Notes: a model not told the origin generated them from the sequence alone. A stretch of 64,000 nt of DNA from Nocardioides conyzicola (GCF_039543825.1 NZ_BAABKM010000001.1:434001-498000); one strand, 5' to 3'. Positions 49,594 to 59,565 are shown, counted from the first letter of the stretch. Numbers and translations are program-made.

Positions 49594-52500
49594 TCAGGAT
49601 GACCCAGATGGGGCACCCAGCAGGGCCTCGAGCTCGGCCCTCCCCGGCAGTCCTTCGGGCTCGACGAGGTCGCCGGTGCGGACGTAGTAGAACGCGGCGC
49701 GCACCCGCTCGAGGGGTACGTCGTGCAGCTCCGCCCAGGCCAGGCGGTAGATCCCCAGCTGGAGCGGGTCGGCGCTCGCCGACCGGTTGGTCTTCCAGTC
49801 GACGAGCAGGTAGCCACCGTCGCCCATCGTCTCGTCCGCGTAGACCGCGTCGATCCGGCCGCGGACCACCTGGCCGTCGAGGACGAGCGCGAACGGCGCC
49901 TCGACCTGGTGCGGGACGCGGGTCGCGAACGGGCCGGCCTCGAACGTGGCGATCAGGTCCTTGAGGTCGGCGTCGTCGTCGATGCCGGCATCGCCCCGCC
50001 CGGGCAGGTCGCCGTAGTCGAAGAGGTCCTGCTGGCCGAACCGCGCCTCGACCCACGCGTGGAAGCGGGTGCCGAACCGCGCCGCGGACGACGGCGCTCG
50101 CGGCATCGGCCGGGCCAGGTCGCGGGCGAACGTCTCGGGGTCCTCGTGCAGCCGACCGAGGGCCGTCGCGGACAGGCTGCTGGGCAGAGGTACGGCGATG
50201 TCCGAGCTGCGGTCGCGGCGCGCCTCGGCCAGCAGCCGGTCGAGCTCCGCGTCCCACTCGGCGACCCGGGCCGCCTCGATCATGTCCAGGCCGTGGTCGG
50301 CCGAGGCGGGGTCGACGTCGCGGACCCGCTGCGCGGCCGCGATCCGCAGTGCCGCCTCCCGTCCGGTGCCGGTCGGCGGCCACGGGCGGGACGGGTCGAC
50401 GGCGTCGTACGGGTTGGGGTCGCCCTTGACCGGCTTGTCGAGCCAGCCGTCGTCGGGCTCGCCCCACGCGCGGAGCTGGTCGCGGACCGTCGCCTGGTAG
50501 GACGACGGCCCGAACGGCGTCGCGCGGGTGCTCCAGAGGTAGGACGTGACGGAGAGGTGGTGCGCCGCCCGGGTGAACGCGACGTACCCGAGCCGCAGCT
50601 CCTCCTCGGCGTCGTGGTCGCGGGTGTCCTGCCGGTAGGCGTCCAGCGCGGCCTTGTCCCAGCCCTGCAGCTGCGGCAGGTCGTGGGCGTCGCCGCGCAG
50701 CGGTGCCGGCAGGATCGACGGCGACGAGGTCCACAGCGTGCGCGACCGGTTGGACGGGAAGCGGGTCTCGCAGACCCCGACCAGGAAGACCGAGTCCCAC
50801 TCCAGGCCCTTGGACCGGTGCACGGTCAGCAGCTTGACCGAGTCGGCCTCGGTCGGGGTGGCGACGTCGAGGCCGTTGCCCTGGTCGTCCTCCGCGGTCA
50901 GGTAGGCCAGCAGCGCGGGCAGCGTGACGTCACCGTCGACGGCCTGGAACTCCGCCACCGCCTTCACGAACAGGTCGAGGTTGTCGCGGCGGGCGGTCGC
51001 GGCCGGGCTGACCGCCGACGCGAGCTCGACGTCGGTGCCACTGGTGTCGATGATCCGGCGGACGATGTCGAGCAGGGGCTCCCCGACGTACGTCCGGAGC
51101 ATGCGCAGCTCGCCGGAGAGCAGGGCGAAGCGCTCCAGGGCCTCGGCGGAGTAGGGCGCCTCCCCCGGGTCGCGGAGCGCGTCGTCGAGCGACGGGATCT
51201 CCGCGGGGTCGATGCCGTCGGCGATCTCGAGCAGGTGGTCGGTGATCGACGCCGACTCGCCGCCGCGCCCCTGCCGGCCGGCGATCTCGAGGGCGCGCCG
51301 ACTCAGCAGCCGGAGGTCACGGGGCCCGATCGCCCAGCGCGGGCCGGTCAGCAGCGTCAGCAGCGAGGCGTTGGCGGTGACGTCGTGGAGCAGGTGCAGG
51401 GTCGCCACGACCTCGGCGACCTCCGGCAGCCGGAGCAGCCCGGAGAGGCCGACGATCTCGACGGGGACGCCGGCGCCGGTGAGCGCGTCGAAGACGTCCT
51501 CGGCGTGCGCGTTGTCGCGGGTGAGCACCCCGATCGCGGCCCACGACTCGTGGTGCGCCTCCTGGACCGCCGTCACGAGGTGGTCGAGCTCGTCGGCGTG
51601 GGTCTCGAAGACCCGCATCGCGACCGAGCCGACCTCGGCGCCGGGCTTGGCGACCAGGGGCTCGACCTGCTGGTACTTGTCGTAGAGCGGCGCCGCGAGC
51701 CGGTTGGCGACCTCGAGGATGCGGGCGTCGGAGCGGCGGTTGACGGTGAGCGGGTACGTCGGGACCGGGCCGGTCGCCGAGGGGAACGTGTCGCCGAAGT
51801 TGAGGATGTTGGAGACCGACGCGCCCCGCCAGCCGTAGATCGCCTGGTTGGGGTCACCGACCGCGGTGACGGCGTGCCCCTCGCCGAAGAGCCGGGACAG
51901 CATCGTGGCCTGGGCGACCGAGGTGTCCTGGTACTCGTCGAGCAGCACCACCTTGAAGCGCGAGCGCTCCAGCGCCCCGACGTCCGGCTGCTCGCTGGCG
52001 AGCCGGGCGCCGAGCTCGATCTGGTCGGAGAAGTCCATCAGCCCGAGGTCACGCTTCAGCCGGCGGTAGGCCTCGACCAGGCCGAGCAGCTCGGTGCGCC
52101 GGTCGATCGCGTGCATCGCCTTCTCGGGCGGCTCGCGGTAGGTGGTGCGGTTCTTGCCGGCCACCTCCTCGGCGAGCGCCCGCTCGAAGCCGACCCGGGC
52201 CTCCGCGTCGAGCGCGCGCACGGCGTCGGGCGAGACGAGGTGCTCGCTCATGGCGCTGTCGAGCGCGAGCAGGTTCTGGATCGCGGTCGCCGGGTGGTCG
52301 GTGAGGTGGCGGACCTCGCCGGTGAACCGGTCGACCGCGCGGGCGCCGAGCTGGTAGCGGGCCGCGTCGGTGATCACCCGGGTGTCGGGCTCGTGCCCGA
52401 TCCGGAGACCGTGGTCGGTGAGCAGGGTCGAGGCGTAGGCGTTGTAGGTCGCGACGGTCGGCTCGAGGACGTCGTCGCTCTCGCCCGTCTCCTCCAGGGC

Positions 52501-52791
52501 ACCCGCGGTGCTCAGCGCGCCGCGGATCCGGTGCCGCAGCTCGCTCGCGGCCTTGGTGGTGAAGGTCAGGCCGAGCACCTCGTCGGGACGCACCTGACCG
52601 GTCACCACCAGGTAGACCACCCGGGCGGCCATCAGCGTGGTCTTGCCCGAGCCGGCACCGGCGATGACCACCGCCGGGCTCAGCGGCGCCGAGATGGCCG
52701 CCCACTGCTGCTCGCTGGGCGCGTAGTCGGTCCTCATCACCCGCTGCAGGTCCGCGGGGGTGGCGATGTCCACGGTCACCGGTCCCGTCAT
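49594..52791 (-). CDS. adnB: UvrD-like helicase/RecB-type nuclease, AdnB subunit
   Basis: A 1065-residue SF1A helicase with a C-terminal RecB-family nuclease. Walker A AGAGSGKTT (about 44-52), motif II LLDEYQDT, QAIYGWRGAS, VNRRSD, TVHRSKGLEWDSVFL and VAFTRAAHHL are visible. The nuclease domain shows FGTRFHAWVEARFG, GRIDAVY and VDWKTN (motif D-x-K), then QLGIYRLAW. It forms the DNA-end-resecting motor-nuclease with AdnA. ATG 52791 overlaps the upstream stop by 4 nt (ATGA). Subunit naming follows gene order in mycobacteria. Confidence 0.88.
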   Translation of the reverse strand: MTGPVTVDIATPADLQRVMRTDYAPSEQQWAAISAPLSPAVVIAGAGSGKTTLMAARVVYLVVTGQVRPDEVLGLTFTTKAASELRHRIRGALSTAGALEETGESDDVLEPTVATYNAYASTLLTDHGLRIGHEPDTRVITDAARYQLGARAVDRFTGEVRHLTDHPATAIQNLLALDSAMSEHLVSPDAVRALDAEARVGFERALAEEVAGKNRTTYREPPEKAMHAIDRRTELLGLVEAYRRLKRDLGLMDFSDQIELGARLASEQPDVGALERSRFKVVLLDEYQDTSVAQATMLSRLFGEGHAVTAVGDPNQAIYGWRGASVSNILNFGDTFPSATGPVPTYPLTVNRRSDARILEVANRLAAPLYDKYQQVEPLVAKPGAEVGSVAMRVFETHADELDHLVTAVQEAHHESWAAIGVLTRDNAHAEDVFDALTGAGVPVEIVGLSGLLRLPEVAEVVATLHLLHDVTANASLLTLLTGPRWAIGPRDLRLLSRRALEIAGRQGRGGESASITDHLLEIADGIDPAEIPSLDDALRDPGEAPYSAEALERFALLSGELRMLRTYVGEPLLDIVRRIIDTSGTDVELASAVSPAATARRDNLDLFVKAVAEFQAVDGDVTLPALLAYLTAEDDQGNGLDVATPTEADSVKLLTVHRSKGLEWDSVFLVGVCETRFPSNRSRTLWTSSPSILPAPLRGDAHDLPQLQGWDKAALDAYRQDTRDHDAEEELRLGYVAFTRAAHHLSVTSYLWSTRATPFGPSSYQATVRDQLRAWGEPDDGWLDKPVKGDPNPYDAVDPSRPWPPTGTGREAALRIAAAQRVRDVDPASADHGLDMIEAARVAEWDAELDRLLAEARRDRSSDIAVPLPSSLSATALGRLHEDPETFARDLARPMPRAPSSAARFGTRFHAWVEARFGQQDLFDYGDLPGRGDAGIDDDADLKDLIATFEAGPFATRVPHQVEAPFALVLDGQVVRGRIDAVYADETMGDGGYLLVDWKTNRSASADPLQLGIYRLAWAELHDVPLERVRAAFYYVRTGDLVEPEGLPGRAELEALLGAPSGSS

Positions 52792-55700
52792 TGCGACGTC
52801 ACCGACCCGGCGCCCTTGATCGGGCAGATCGGCACGAAGCTGCACTCGCGGCAGTGCTGGCCGGCGACGGCGGGGAACTCCTCCGCGCGCAGCAGCGAGG
52901 CGGTGTGCCCCAGCCGCTCGCGCAGCAGCTCGCGGTCGGGACCGTCCTCCGGCTGGGGCGACTGGGGCTGGACGACCGCCTCCGGGCCGCCGTCGAGCAT
53001 GCCGAGCTGGATCAGCTCGGCGCCACCGGCACGGGCCCCGCCCCCGACCAGCTCGTCGACGGCACCGTGGTCGACGGCGTACTGGTAGAGCCCGAGCTGG
53101 ACGTGGCTCTCCACCGCCTTGTTGCTGGGCTTGGTGCGGCCGGTCTTGAGGTCGACCACGACGACGTTGCCGTCTGCGTCGAGCTCCAGCCGGTCGGCGT
53201 ACCCGGTCAGCGTGACCTGCTCGCCGTCGTCGAGCCGGACCACGGTCGAGAACTGGGTCTCGGTGCCGACGAGCCGGCGCGGGTTGGTGACGTGCCATTG
53301 CAGGAACCGGCCGAGCGCCGCCCGCACTCGTTCGTGCTCGCGGGCCTTCGACCACGGCGTGCGGAAGTCGAGCCGGTCCCAGACGGCGTCGACGTGCTCC
53401 ATCAGGACGTCGACCGCGGGCTCGACCTCACCGGTCGCGACGCGTTGCGCGAGCGCGTGCAGCAGCTCGCCGAGGTTGGCGGACTGGTGCGCACGGGCGA
53501 CGCCGCCCGCCTCGCGCTCGAGGAACCACTGCGTCGGGCACACCAGCAGCGACTCGAGCACGCTCGCCGACACCGGCACCGGCTGGTCGGGGTCGCGCAC
53601 CGGCTGCACCGACCGGCTGAGGGCGCGGGTGCCCCACCACGTCGACGGGTCGGCGCTCGGCACCAGCGCGCGGTGGCCGACCGACTCGCCCGCCAGCCGG
53701 GCGAGGCGGCGCGCGGCCGCGTCGCGCAGCGGCTGCGTGGTGTCGGGATCGGCGAGGGTACGGCGCAGCTCGCTGACGAGGCCGGGCATCGAGAGAGGGC
53801 GCAGCGGCCGGCCGACCACCTTCTCGACGGTGACGCCGAGCTCGTCGAGGAAGCGCGACGGCTGCTCGCCGTCGTCCTCGGCCGACGCGACGGCCGTGAC
53901 GACCAGACGCTGCCGGGCGCGGGTGCACGCGACGTAGAAGAGCCGTCGCTCCTCCATCAGCAGCTCCCGGGTCGACACCGGCGGGACGAGGCCGTCCTCG
54001 CCGATCCGGTCGGCCTGGAGCAGGGTCGAGCGGCGGCGCAGGTCGGGCCAGCCCTCCTGCTGGACGTGGGCGACGACGACGAGGCGCCACTCCAGCCCCT
54101 TGGAGCGGTGCGCGGTCAGCAGGCGTACGGCGGCGCCGCGGGCGCCCCGGTCCGCCAGCGTGTCGGCCGGGATCTGCTGCTGCACCAGGGTCGCCAGGAA
54201 CGCGCGGACCCCGACGTGGTCGCGCTGCTCCTCGGCCCGTGCGGCCACCTCGAAGAGGGCGCAGACCGAGTCGAGGTCGCGGTGCGCCCGGCGGGCGGCA
54301 CCTCCGCCGAGGTCGACCGAGCGGCGCAGCCGCGCCGGCCAGCCGGTGCGGGACCAGAGGGTCCAGAGCAGCTCCTCGGCCGACCCGCCCGCGGCCAGCT
54401 CCTCCCGGGCGTCGACGAGGAGCTGGGCGAGCGAGCGGGCGCGGACCACCTCGGGTCCCTCGAGGCCGTCGAGGCAGGCGGGCTCGACGACGGCCGCGCG
54501 GACCAGCTCGCGCGAGGTGCGGGGCGCCCGCTCCTCGGCCTTGCTCTGCTCCTTCTCGCGGGCGCGCAGCTGCCGCGCCAGGCGGCGTACGTCGCCGGCG
54601 TCCAGGCCGCCGAGCGGGCCGAGCAGCAGCGCCTCCGCGCGGGCCGGGTCGACGTAGTCGAGGTGGTCGACCTGGGTGTTGTCGAGGTTGACCACGGCCC
54701 GCAGCGCGTCGATCAGCGGCAGCACCGCGGGGTCGCGGACGAGCGGCACCTCGTCGCTGGCGACCTCGACCGGGACACCGGCCGCGCCGAGCGCGCGGCG
54801 GAGCGGCGGGATCGACGTACGCCCGGAGCGGACCAGCACGGCCATGTCGTCCCAGGCGATGCCGTCCTCGAGGTGCGCGCGACGGAGCAGGTCAGCGAGG
54901 TGCTCGGCCTCGGCCCGCTCGGTGTCGAAGGTGCGGACGACCACCCGGCCGTCGCCCAGCTCGTGGGGCGCCGCCTGCGGGTCGAGGAACGCCTCTCGCG
55001 CCTCGATCGGGATGGAGCCCGGCAGCGCCAGCCGGTGCGCGAGCCGCTGCGACGCGACCAGCACCCGCGGGCCGAACCGACGGGTCGTGCGCAGCGCGAC
55101 CACGTCGGCGGGGGCACCGTCCGCGCGGGGGAACTCGGTCGGGAAGTCGAGGATGCCGCGCACCTCGGCGCCGCGGAAGCCGTAGATGGACTGGTGCGGG
55201 TCGCCGACGACCGTGAGGTCGCGGCCGTCGCCGCCGAGCGCCCGGAGCAGCGCGACCTGCCCGGGATCGGTGTCCTGGTACTCGTCGACGAAGACGTGGC
55301 GCAGCCGGGCGCGCAGCTCGTCGCGGTGGACCTCCGCCTCGATCGTCGCTCGGCGGATGAGGTCGGCGTAGTCGATGGCTCCCTGGCTGTCGAGGCTGTC
55401 GAGGTACTGGTCCAGGAAGAGCCCGGCGGCCACGAACTCCGGCAGCCCCTCGGCCTCGCCGAGCCGGCGCAGCTCCTCGCCGTCGAGGCCCTTCTCGCGG
55501 GCGCGGGACAGCACGGTGTGCACCTCGCGCGCGAAGCCGCGGGTGCCGAGCGCCCGGGACAGGGAGTCGGGCCAGGTGACCGACTCCGGGTGGTCGGTGA
55601 GCAGCTCGCGGAGCACGACGTCCTGCTCGGGTGCGCTCAGCAGCCGCAGCGGCGCCTCGTAGAGCTCCGCCGGCGCGTAGCGGCGGATCAGCGCGTAGGC

Positions 55701-56015
55701 GAACGAGTGGAAGGTCGAGCTGAGCGTGGTCGACATGGTCCGACCGAGCCGGGCGGTGACCCGGTCGCGGAGCTGCTCGGCGGCCTTGCGCGAGAAGGTG
55801 AGTGCCAGGACCTCGTCGGGCCGGGCGCCCCGGTGCTCGATCCGGTCGACGATCGCCTCGACCAGGGTCGTGGTCTTCCCGGTGCCGGGACCGGCGAGCA
55901 CCAGCAGCGGTCCGCCGGGGTGGTCGACGACGCGCTGCTGGTGCTGGTCGAGCGTGGGCACGTCGACCGCGACGTCGGGCCGCACCAGGCGGTACGTCGT
56001 CGCAGAGGTCGTCAT
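52788..56015 (-). CDS. adnA: UvrD-like helicase/RecB-type nuclease, AdnA subunit
   Basis: A 1075-residue partner of AdnB. Walker A is AGPGTGKTTT, motif II VDEYQDTD, with QSIYGFRGAEV, LLTAHRSKGLEWRLV and VACTRARQRL as later motifs. The C-terminal nuclease has GYADRLELDADGNVVVVDLK (D-x-K) and QLGLYQYAVD. A cysteine in LLVCPTQWFLE and three in HCRECSFVPICPIKG form a likely iron-sulfur cluster, as in AddB-type nuclease domains. ATG 56015 starts just before the conserved region. The gene pair handles double-strand-break resection in actinobacteria lacking RecBCD as the main route. Confidence 0.88.
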   Translation of the reverse strand: MTTSATTYRLVRPDVAVDVPTLDQHQQRVVDHPGGPLLVLAGPGTGKTTTLVEAIVDRIEHRGARPDEVLALTFSRKAAEQLRDRVTARLGRTMSTTLSSTFHSFAYALIRRYAPAELYEAPLRLLSAPEQDVVLRELLTDHPESVTWPDSLSRALGTRGFAREVHTVLSRAREKGLDGEELRRLGEAEGLPEFVAAGLFLDQYLDSLDSQGAIDYADLIRRATIEAEVHRDELRARLRHVFVDEYQDTDPGQVALLRALGGDGRDLTVVGDPHQSIYGFRGAEVRGILDFPTEFPRADGAPADVVALRTTRRFGPRVLVASQRLAHRLALPGSIPIEAREAFLDPQAAPHELGDGRVVVRTFDTERAEAEHLADLLRRAHLEDGIAWDDMAVLVRSGRTSIPPLRRALGAAGVPVEVASDEVPLVRDPAVLPLIDALRAVVNLDNTQVDHLDYVDPARAEALLLGPLGGLDAGDVRRLARQLRAREKEQSKAEERAPRTSRELVRAAVVEPACLDGLEGPEVVRARSLAQLLVDAREELAAGGSAEELLWTLWSRTGWPARLRRSVDLGGGAARRAHRDLDSVCALFEVAARAEEQRDHVGVRAFLATLVQQQIPADTLADRGARGAAVRLLTAHRSKGLEWRLVVVAHVQQEGWPDLRRRSTLLQADRIGEDGLVPPVSTRELLMEERRLFYVACTRARQRLVVTAVASAEDDGEQPSRFLDELGVTVEKVVGRPLRPLSMPGLVSELRRTLADPDTTQPLRDAAARRLARLAGESVGHRALVPSADPSTWWGTRALSRSVQPVRDPDQPVPVSASVLESLLVCPTQWFLEREAGGVARAHQSANLGELLHALAQRVATGEVEPAVDVLMEHVDAVWDRLDFRTPWSKAREHERVRAALGRFLQWHVTNPRRLVGTETQFSTVVRLDDGEQVTLTGYADRLELDADGNVVVVDLKTGRTKPSNKAVESHVQLGLYQYAVDHGAVDELVGGGARAGGAELIQLGMLDGGPEAVVQPQSPQPEDGPDRELLRERLGHTASLLRAEEFPAVAGQHCRECSFVPICPIKGAGSVTSQ

Positions 56016-56061
56016 GTGGCTACCCAACCACCCGACGCCGACACGTCGGGACAATGACCCC

Positions 56062-56655
56062 ATGAGCAGTCACCGCACCGTTGCCATCCTCGCCTTCGAC
56101 GACATGGAGGTGCTCGACTTCGCCGGCCCCTACGAGGTCTTCAACGTGGCCGGGGAGCTGGGCGAGGGCAGCCCCTTCTCCGTGTTCTCGGTCGGGCTCA
56201 CCGAGGCCCCCGCGGTCGGTCGCGGCGGGTTCACCGTCACGCCGACGTACTCCCTCGACGACGCGCCGCCGGCGGACGTGCTCGTCATCCCCGGGGGCGC
56301 CGGGACCCGGCCCCTGCTGCAGGACGAGCGGCTGCTCGCCTGGCTGCGCGAGCGCGCGGCCGAGGTCGAGCTGCTCCTCTCGGTCTGCACCGGGGCGCTG
56401 CTGCTGGGTGCTGCCGGTCTGCTCGAGCGGAGGTCGGCGACCACGCACCACGACGCGTTCGACGAGCTGGCCGCGCTGTCGCCGACGACGAAGGTGGTGC
56501 AGGGCCAGCGGTTCGTCCGCAGCGACGAGCGGATCGTGACGTCCGCCGGGGTGTCCGCGGGTGTGGACGCCAGCCTGTACGTCGTGCAGGAGCTCACCGG
56601 GCCGGAGACCCGCGACCGCACCGTGTCCGAGATGGAGTGGATGTGGCAGTCCTGA
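56062..56655 (+). CDS. DJ-1/PfpI family protein (class-I glutamine amidotransferase-like)
   Basis: A 197-residue protein with the DJ-1/PfpI fold: VAILAFDDMEVLDFAGPYEV, PADVLVIPGGAGTR, nucleophile elbow SVCTGALLLGAAGLL and HHDAFDEL. It matches the sensor half of GATase1-like AraC regulators and isonitrile-hydratase-like enzymes but has no helix-turn-helix. Function could be isonitrile hydratase, deglycase or chaperone; none can be chosen from sequence. It is divergent from adnA with 46 bp between. Confidence 0.85.
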   Translation: MSSHRTVAILAFDDMEVLDFAGPYEVFNVAGELGEGSPFSVFSVGLTEAPAVGRGGFTVTPTYSLDDAPPADVLVIPGGAGTRPLLQDERLLAWLRERAAEVELLLSVCTGALLLGAAGLLERRSATTHHDAFDELAALSPTTKVVQGQRFVRSDERIVTSAGVSAGVDASLYVVQELTGPETRDRTVSEMEWMWQS

Positions 56656-56726
56656 ACCCCCGCCGTACGTCGTCGTTGGCACCTCTGGCCGTTTGCGGGG
56701 TCGGTCGGGCTCAGTAGCGTGCAGGC

Positions 56727-57884
56727 ATGACCGACGGCCCGCTCTCCGACCTGATCGTCCTCGACCTGACCCGCGCGCTCGCCGGCCCGCACGCCGCGAT
56801 GATGCTCGGCGACATGGGGGCCCGGGTCATCAAGATCGAGTCGCCGACCGGGGACGACTCGCGCGGCTGGGGCCCGCCGTTCGTCGGCGCGGACGACGAG
56901 CGCGAGTCGACGTACTTCATGTCGGCCAACCGCAACAAGGAGTCGCTGGTCCTCGACCTCAAGGCCGATGCCGACCAGGACGTGCTGGCGCGCCTGGTGG
57001 AGCGCGCCGACGTGCTGATGGAGAACTTCCGGGTCGGGGTGCTCGACCGGCTCGGCTTCCCGGTCTCGCGGCTGCACGAGCTCAACCCGGGCCTGATCAT
57101 CTTGTCGATCACCGGCTTCGGGCACGACGGGCCGGAGGCCAAGCGCGCCGGCTACGACCAGATCGCGCAGGGCGAGGGCGGGCTGATGTCGATCACCGGC
57201 ACCGCCCAGCCCACGAAGGTGGGGGTGCCGATCGCCGACCTGATCGCCGGCATGAACGGGGCGTACGGCGTGCTCGCGGCCCTGCACGAGCGGACCCGGA
57301 CGGGCCTGGGCCGGGTCGTCCGGACCTCGCTCCTGGCCGGCATGGTCGGGGTGCACGCCTACCAGGGCACCCGCTGGACCGTCGGGGGCGAGGTGCCCGG
57401 TCTCGCGGGCGACCACCACCCGTCCATCTCGCCGTACGGCATGTTCGCGACGGCGACGGCGCCGGTGCAGATCGCGTGCGGCTCGGAGGGGCTGTGGCGT
57501 GCGCTGTGCGGAGCCTTCGGCTGGGATCCCGCCGAGCCGGAGTTCGCGACCAACGCGCTGCGGGTGGCCAACCGCGACGCCCTGATCGAGCGCATGGAGA
57601 CGTTCTTCGCCGACGAGCCGGCCGAGCACTGGCTCGCGGCGCTGTCGGTGGCCGGCGTGCCGTCGGGCAAGGTGCGCTCGATGGACGACGTCTACAGCTG
57701 GGACCAGGTGCTCTCCCAGGGGCTCCTGCTGACCGTCGACCACGCGACACAGGGCTCGCTGGACCTGCCGGGCTCGCCGATCCGCTTCGACGACAACCCC
57801 TACTCGGGGGGTCGGTCCGAGCACCTCGCTCCCCCGACGCTCGGCCAGCACGACGCGTCGATCCGCGAGTGGCTCGACTCGTGA
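56727..57884 (+). CDS. CaiB/BaiF family CoA-transferase
   Basis: A 385-residue class-III CoA-transferase: VLDLTRALAGPHAAMMLGD, RVIKIESPTGDDSRGWGPPF, NRNKESLVLDLK, LMENFRVGVLDRLG and catalytic Asp171 in VPIADLIAGM. It moves CoA between acyl-CoA and a free acid. ATG 56727 has TAGCGT 6 nt upstream (leaderless). No obvious metabolic partner is adjacent; the next genes are convergent. Strong inverted repeats follow the stop. Confidence 0.92.
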   Translation: MTDGPLSDLIVLDLTRALAGPHAAMMLGDMGARVIKIESPTGDDSRGWGPPFVGADDERESTYFMSANRNKESLVLDLKADADQDVLARLVERADVLMENFRVGVLDRLGFPVSRLHELNPGLIILSITGFGHDGPEAKRAGYDQIAQGEGGLMSITGTAQPTKVGVPIADLIAGMNGAYGVLAALHERTRTGLGRVVRTSLLAGMVGVHAYQGTRWTVGGEVPGLAGDHHPSISPYGMFATATAPVQIACGSEGLWRALCGAFGWDPAEPEFATNALRVANRDALIERMETFFADEPAEHWLAALSVAGVPSGKVRSMDDVYSWDQVLSQGLLLTVDHATQGSLDLPGSPIRFDDNPYSGGRSEHLAPPTLGQHDASIREWLDS

Positions 57885-58019
57885 GCCGCGACCGGCACGC
57901 CTCGCACCAGGCGTCCCACGACGCCGTCCGTGTCGGCGTGCACCGGTGGCCGGGGCTGCCGGCTCGCTGGCGCCCGGCGTGCGGATGTTCGACTTCGTCT
58001 GACGCGTGGGTTGTCCGCC

Positions 58020-58089
58020 GAAACCCGCGGACACGCCGGTGCTGCACCGGCGTGTCCGCGGGTTTCACCGGGCACCCGGTGAAACCCGC
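58020..58089. repeat. Overlapping 23-bp and 15-bp perfect inverted repeats (alternative hairpins)
   Basis: A 23-bp arm at 58020-58042 (GAAACCCGCGGACACGCC onward) pairs perfectly with 58044-58066 around a single T. Its right end, GCGGGTTTC (58058-58066), is also part of a second perfect 15-bp arm, GCGGGTTTCACCGGG (58058-58072), which pairs with 58075-58089. The two hairpins exclude each other. The element lies between convergent genes and shares GCGGGTTTCACCGG with the mrx1-nudC hairpin at 41563. Confidence 0.8.
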
Positions 58090-58107
58090 AGCCGATCTGT
58101 CGACGGC

Positions 58108-59565
58108 TCAGAAGGGGTACGGCGCGACGTCCGGCCGCATCGTGAGCCACTGGATCTCGGTGAAGGACTCGATGTTGGCCTGAGCGCCGCCGACGCGCGA
58201 CCCGTTGCCGGACGACTTGGTGCCACCGAAGGGCGCGTTCGCCTCGTCGGAGACGGTCTGCTCGTTGATGTGCACCTTGCCGGAGCTGACGCGGTCGGCG
58301 AGACGCATCGCCTCGCCGACGTCACCGAGGATGCCGACGGACAGCCCGTACTCGTTGTCGTTGACGAGCGCGACCGCCTCGTCGAGGGTCGAGTACGACA
58401 CGACCGGGGCGACCGGGCCGAAGATCTCCTCGGTCCACGCCGGGTTGTCGCGGGCGACGTCCGCGAGCACGGTGGGCTGGTAGTAGGGGCCGTCGTTGGT
58501 GCCGCCGGCCAGCAGCCGGGCACCGTGCTGGACCGCGTCCTGGACGATGGCGTCGATGTGCTTGAGCTGCTTCTCGTCGATGATCGGGCCGAGGGCCACC
58601 GTGCCCGACTTCGGGTCACCGACGGGCAGGTGCTGCGCCTTCTCGGCGAGGGCCGCGACGTACTCCTCGTAGAGCGACTCGTGCACGATGTGGCGCCCGG
58701 ACGTCATGCAGATCTGGCCCTGGTGCATGAACGAGCCGAAGGCGCCGGCACTGGCCGCCCGGGCGACGTCGGTGCCGGGGAGCACCACGAGCGCGTTGTT
58801 GCCGCCGAGCTCGAGGTGCGCGCGCTTGAGGCCGCGGGCGGCGGCCTCACCGACCTTGCGTCCGGCCGCGGTGGAGCCGGTGAAGGCGATGACGGCGACC
58901 TCCGGCGCCTCGACGACCGCCGCCCCGATCTCGCCGCTCCCCGGGAGCAGCGAGAGCAGCCCGTCGGGCAGACCGGCCTCCTGGAAGACCCGGACCAGCA
59001 CGACGCCGCCGCAGACCGCCGTGCGCGGGTCCGGCTTGAGGAGCACGGCGTTGCCGAGCGCCAGCGCGGGCGCGACGGCGCGGATGCTGAGGATGAGCGG
59101 GAAGTTGAAGGGCGCGATGACGCTGACGACGCCGACCGGTCGCCGGCGGGCGAACGACCAGCGATCCTCGTTGGAGGTCAGCACCTCGCCCGCGGGGTGG
59201 CCCGGGAGCCCCGCGGCCTCGAAGCACTCCGCGGCGGCGATGTGGGTCTCGAGACCGGCCTTCGGCGGGATGCCGCCGGACTCGCGCACGATCCAGCCCT
59301 GGATCTCCTCGGCATGATCCTCGAACAGCTGGCCCGCCCGACGCAGCACGGCCGCGCGCTCCTCGGGCTTGCGGGACGCCCACTCCCGCTGCGCCTCCGC
59401 GGCCCGGGTCGCCGCACGCCGTACGTCGTCGGGCGAGGCGACGCCGTACTCGCCCAGCGTGTCGCCGGTCGCGGGCTCGACGGACCGCGCCGTGCCGCCG
59501 GCGCCGTCCGTCCAGCCGTCGATGAAGATCTTGCCGGTCCAGGTCTCAGCGTCGAGGAGCGTCAT
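58108..59565 (-). CDS. Aldehyde dehydrogenase (benzaldehyde-dehydrogenase-like)
   Basis: A 485-residue NAD(P)-dependent aldehyde dehydrogenase. Key segments are VSVIAPFNFPLIL and LKPDPRT (cofactor site), FTGSTAAGRKVGEAAARG, the general base Glu in LELGGNN, the catalytic Cys in QGQICMTSGRH and EEIFGPVAPV. Close relatives are annotated as benzaldehyde or vanillin-type dehydrogenases. GGGG sits just before ATG 59565. It follows the barbiturase-like gene by 49 nt on the same strand, so it may oxidise an aldehyde in the same pathway. Confidence 0.9.
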   Translation of the reverse strand: MTLLDAETWTGKIFIDGWTDGAGGTARSVEPATGDTLGEYGVASPDDVRRAATRAAEAQREWASRKPEERAAVLRRAGQLFEDHAEEIQGWIVRESGGIPPKAGLETHIAAAECFEAAGLPGHPAGEVLTSNEDRWSFARRRPVGVVSVIAPFNFPLILSIRAVAPALALGNAVLLKPDPRTAVCGGVVLVRVFQEAGLPDGLLSLLPGSGEIGAAVVEAPEVAVIAFTGSTAAGRKVGEAAARGLKRAHLELGGNNALVVLPGTDVARAASAGAFGSFMHQGQICMTSGRHIVHESLYEEYVAALAEKAQHLPVGDPKSGTVALGPIIDEKQLKHIDAIVQDAVQHGARLLAGGTNDGPYYQPTVLADVARDNPAWTEEIFGPVAPVVSYSTLDEAVALVNDNEYGLSVGILGDVGEAMRLADRVSSGKVHINEQTVSDEANAPFGGTKSSGNGSRVGGAQANIESFTEIQWLTMRPDVAPYPF

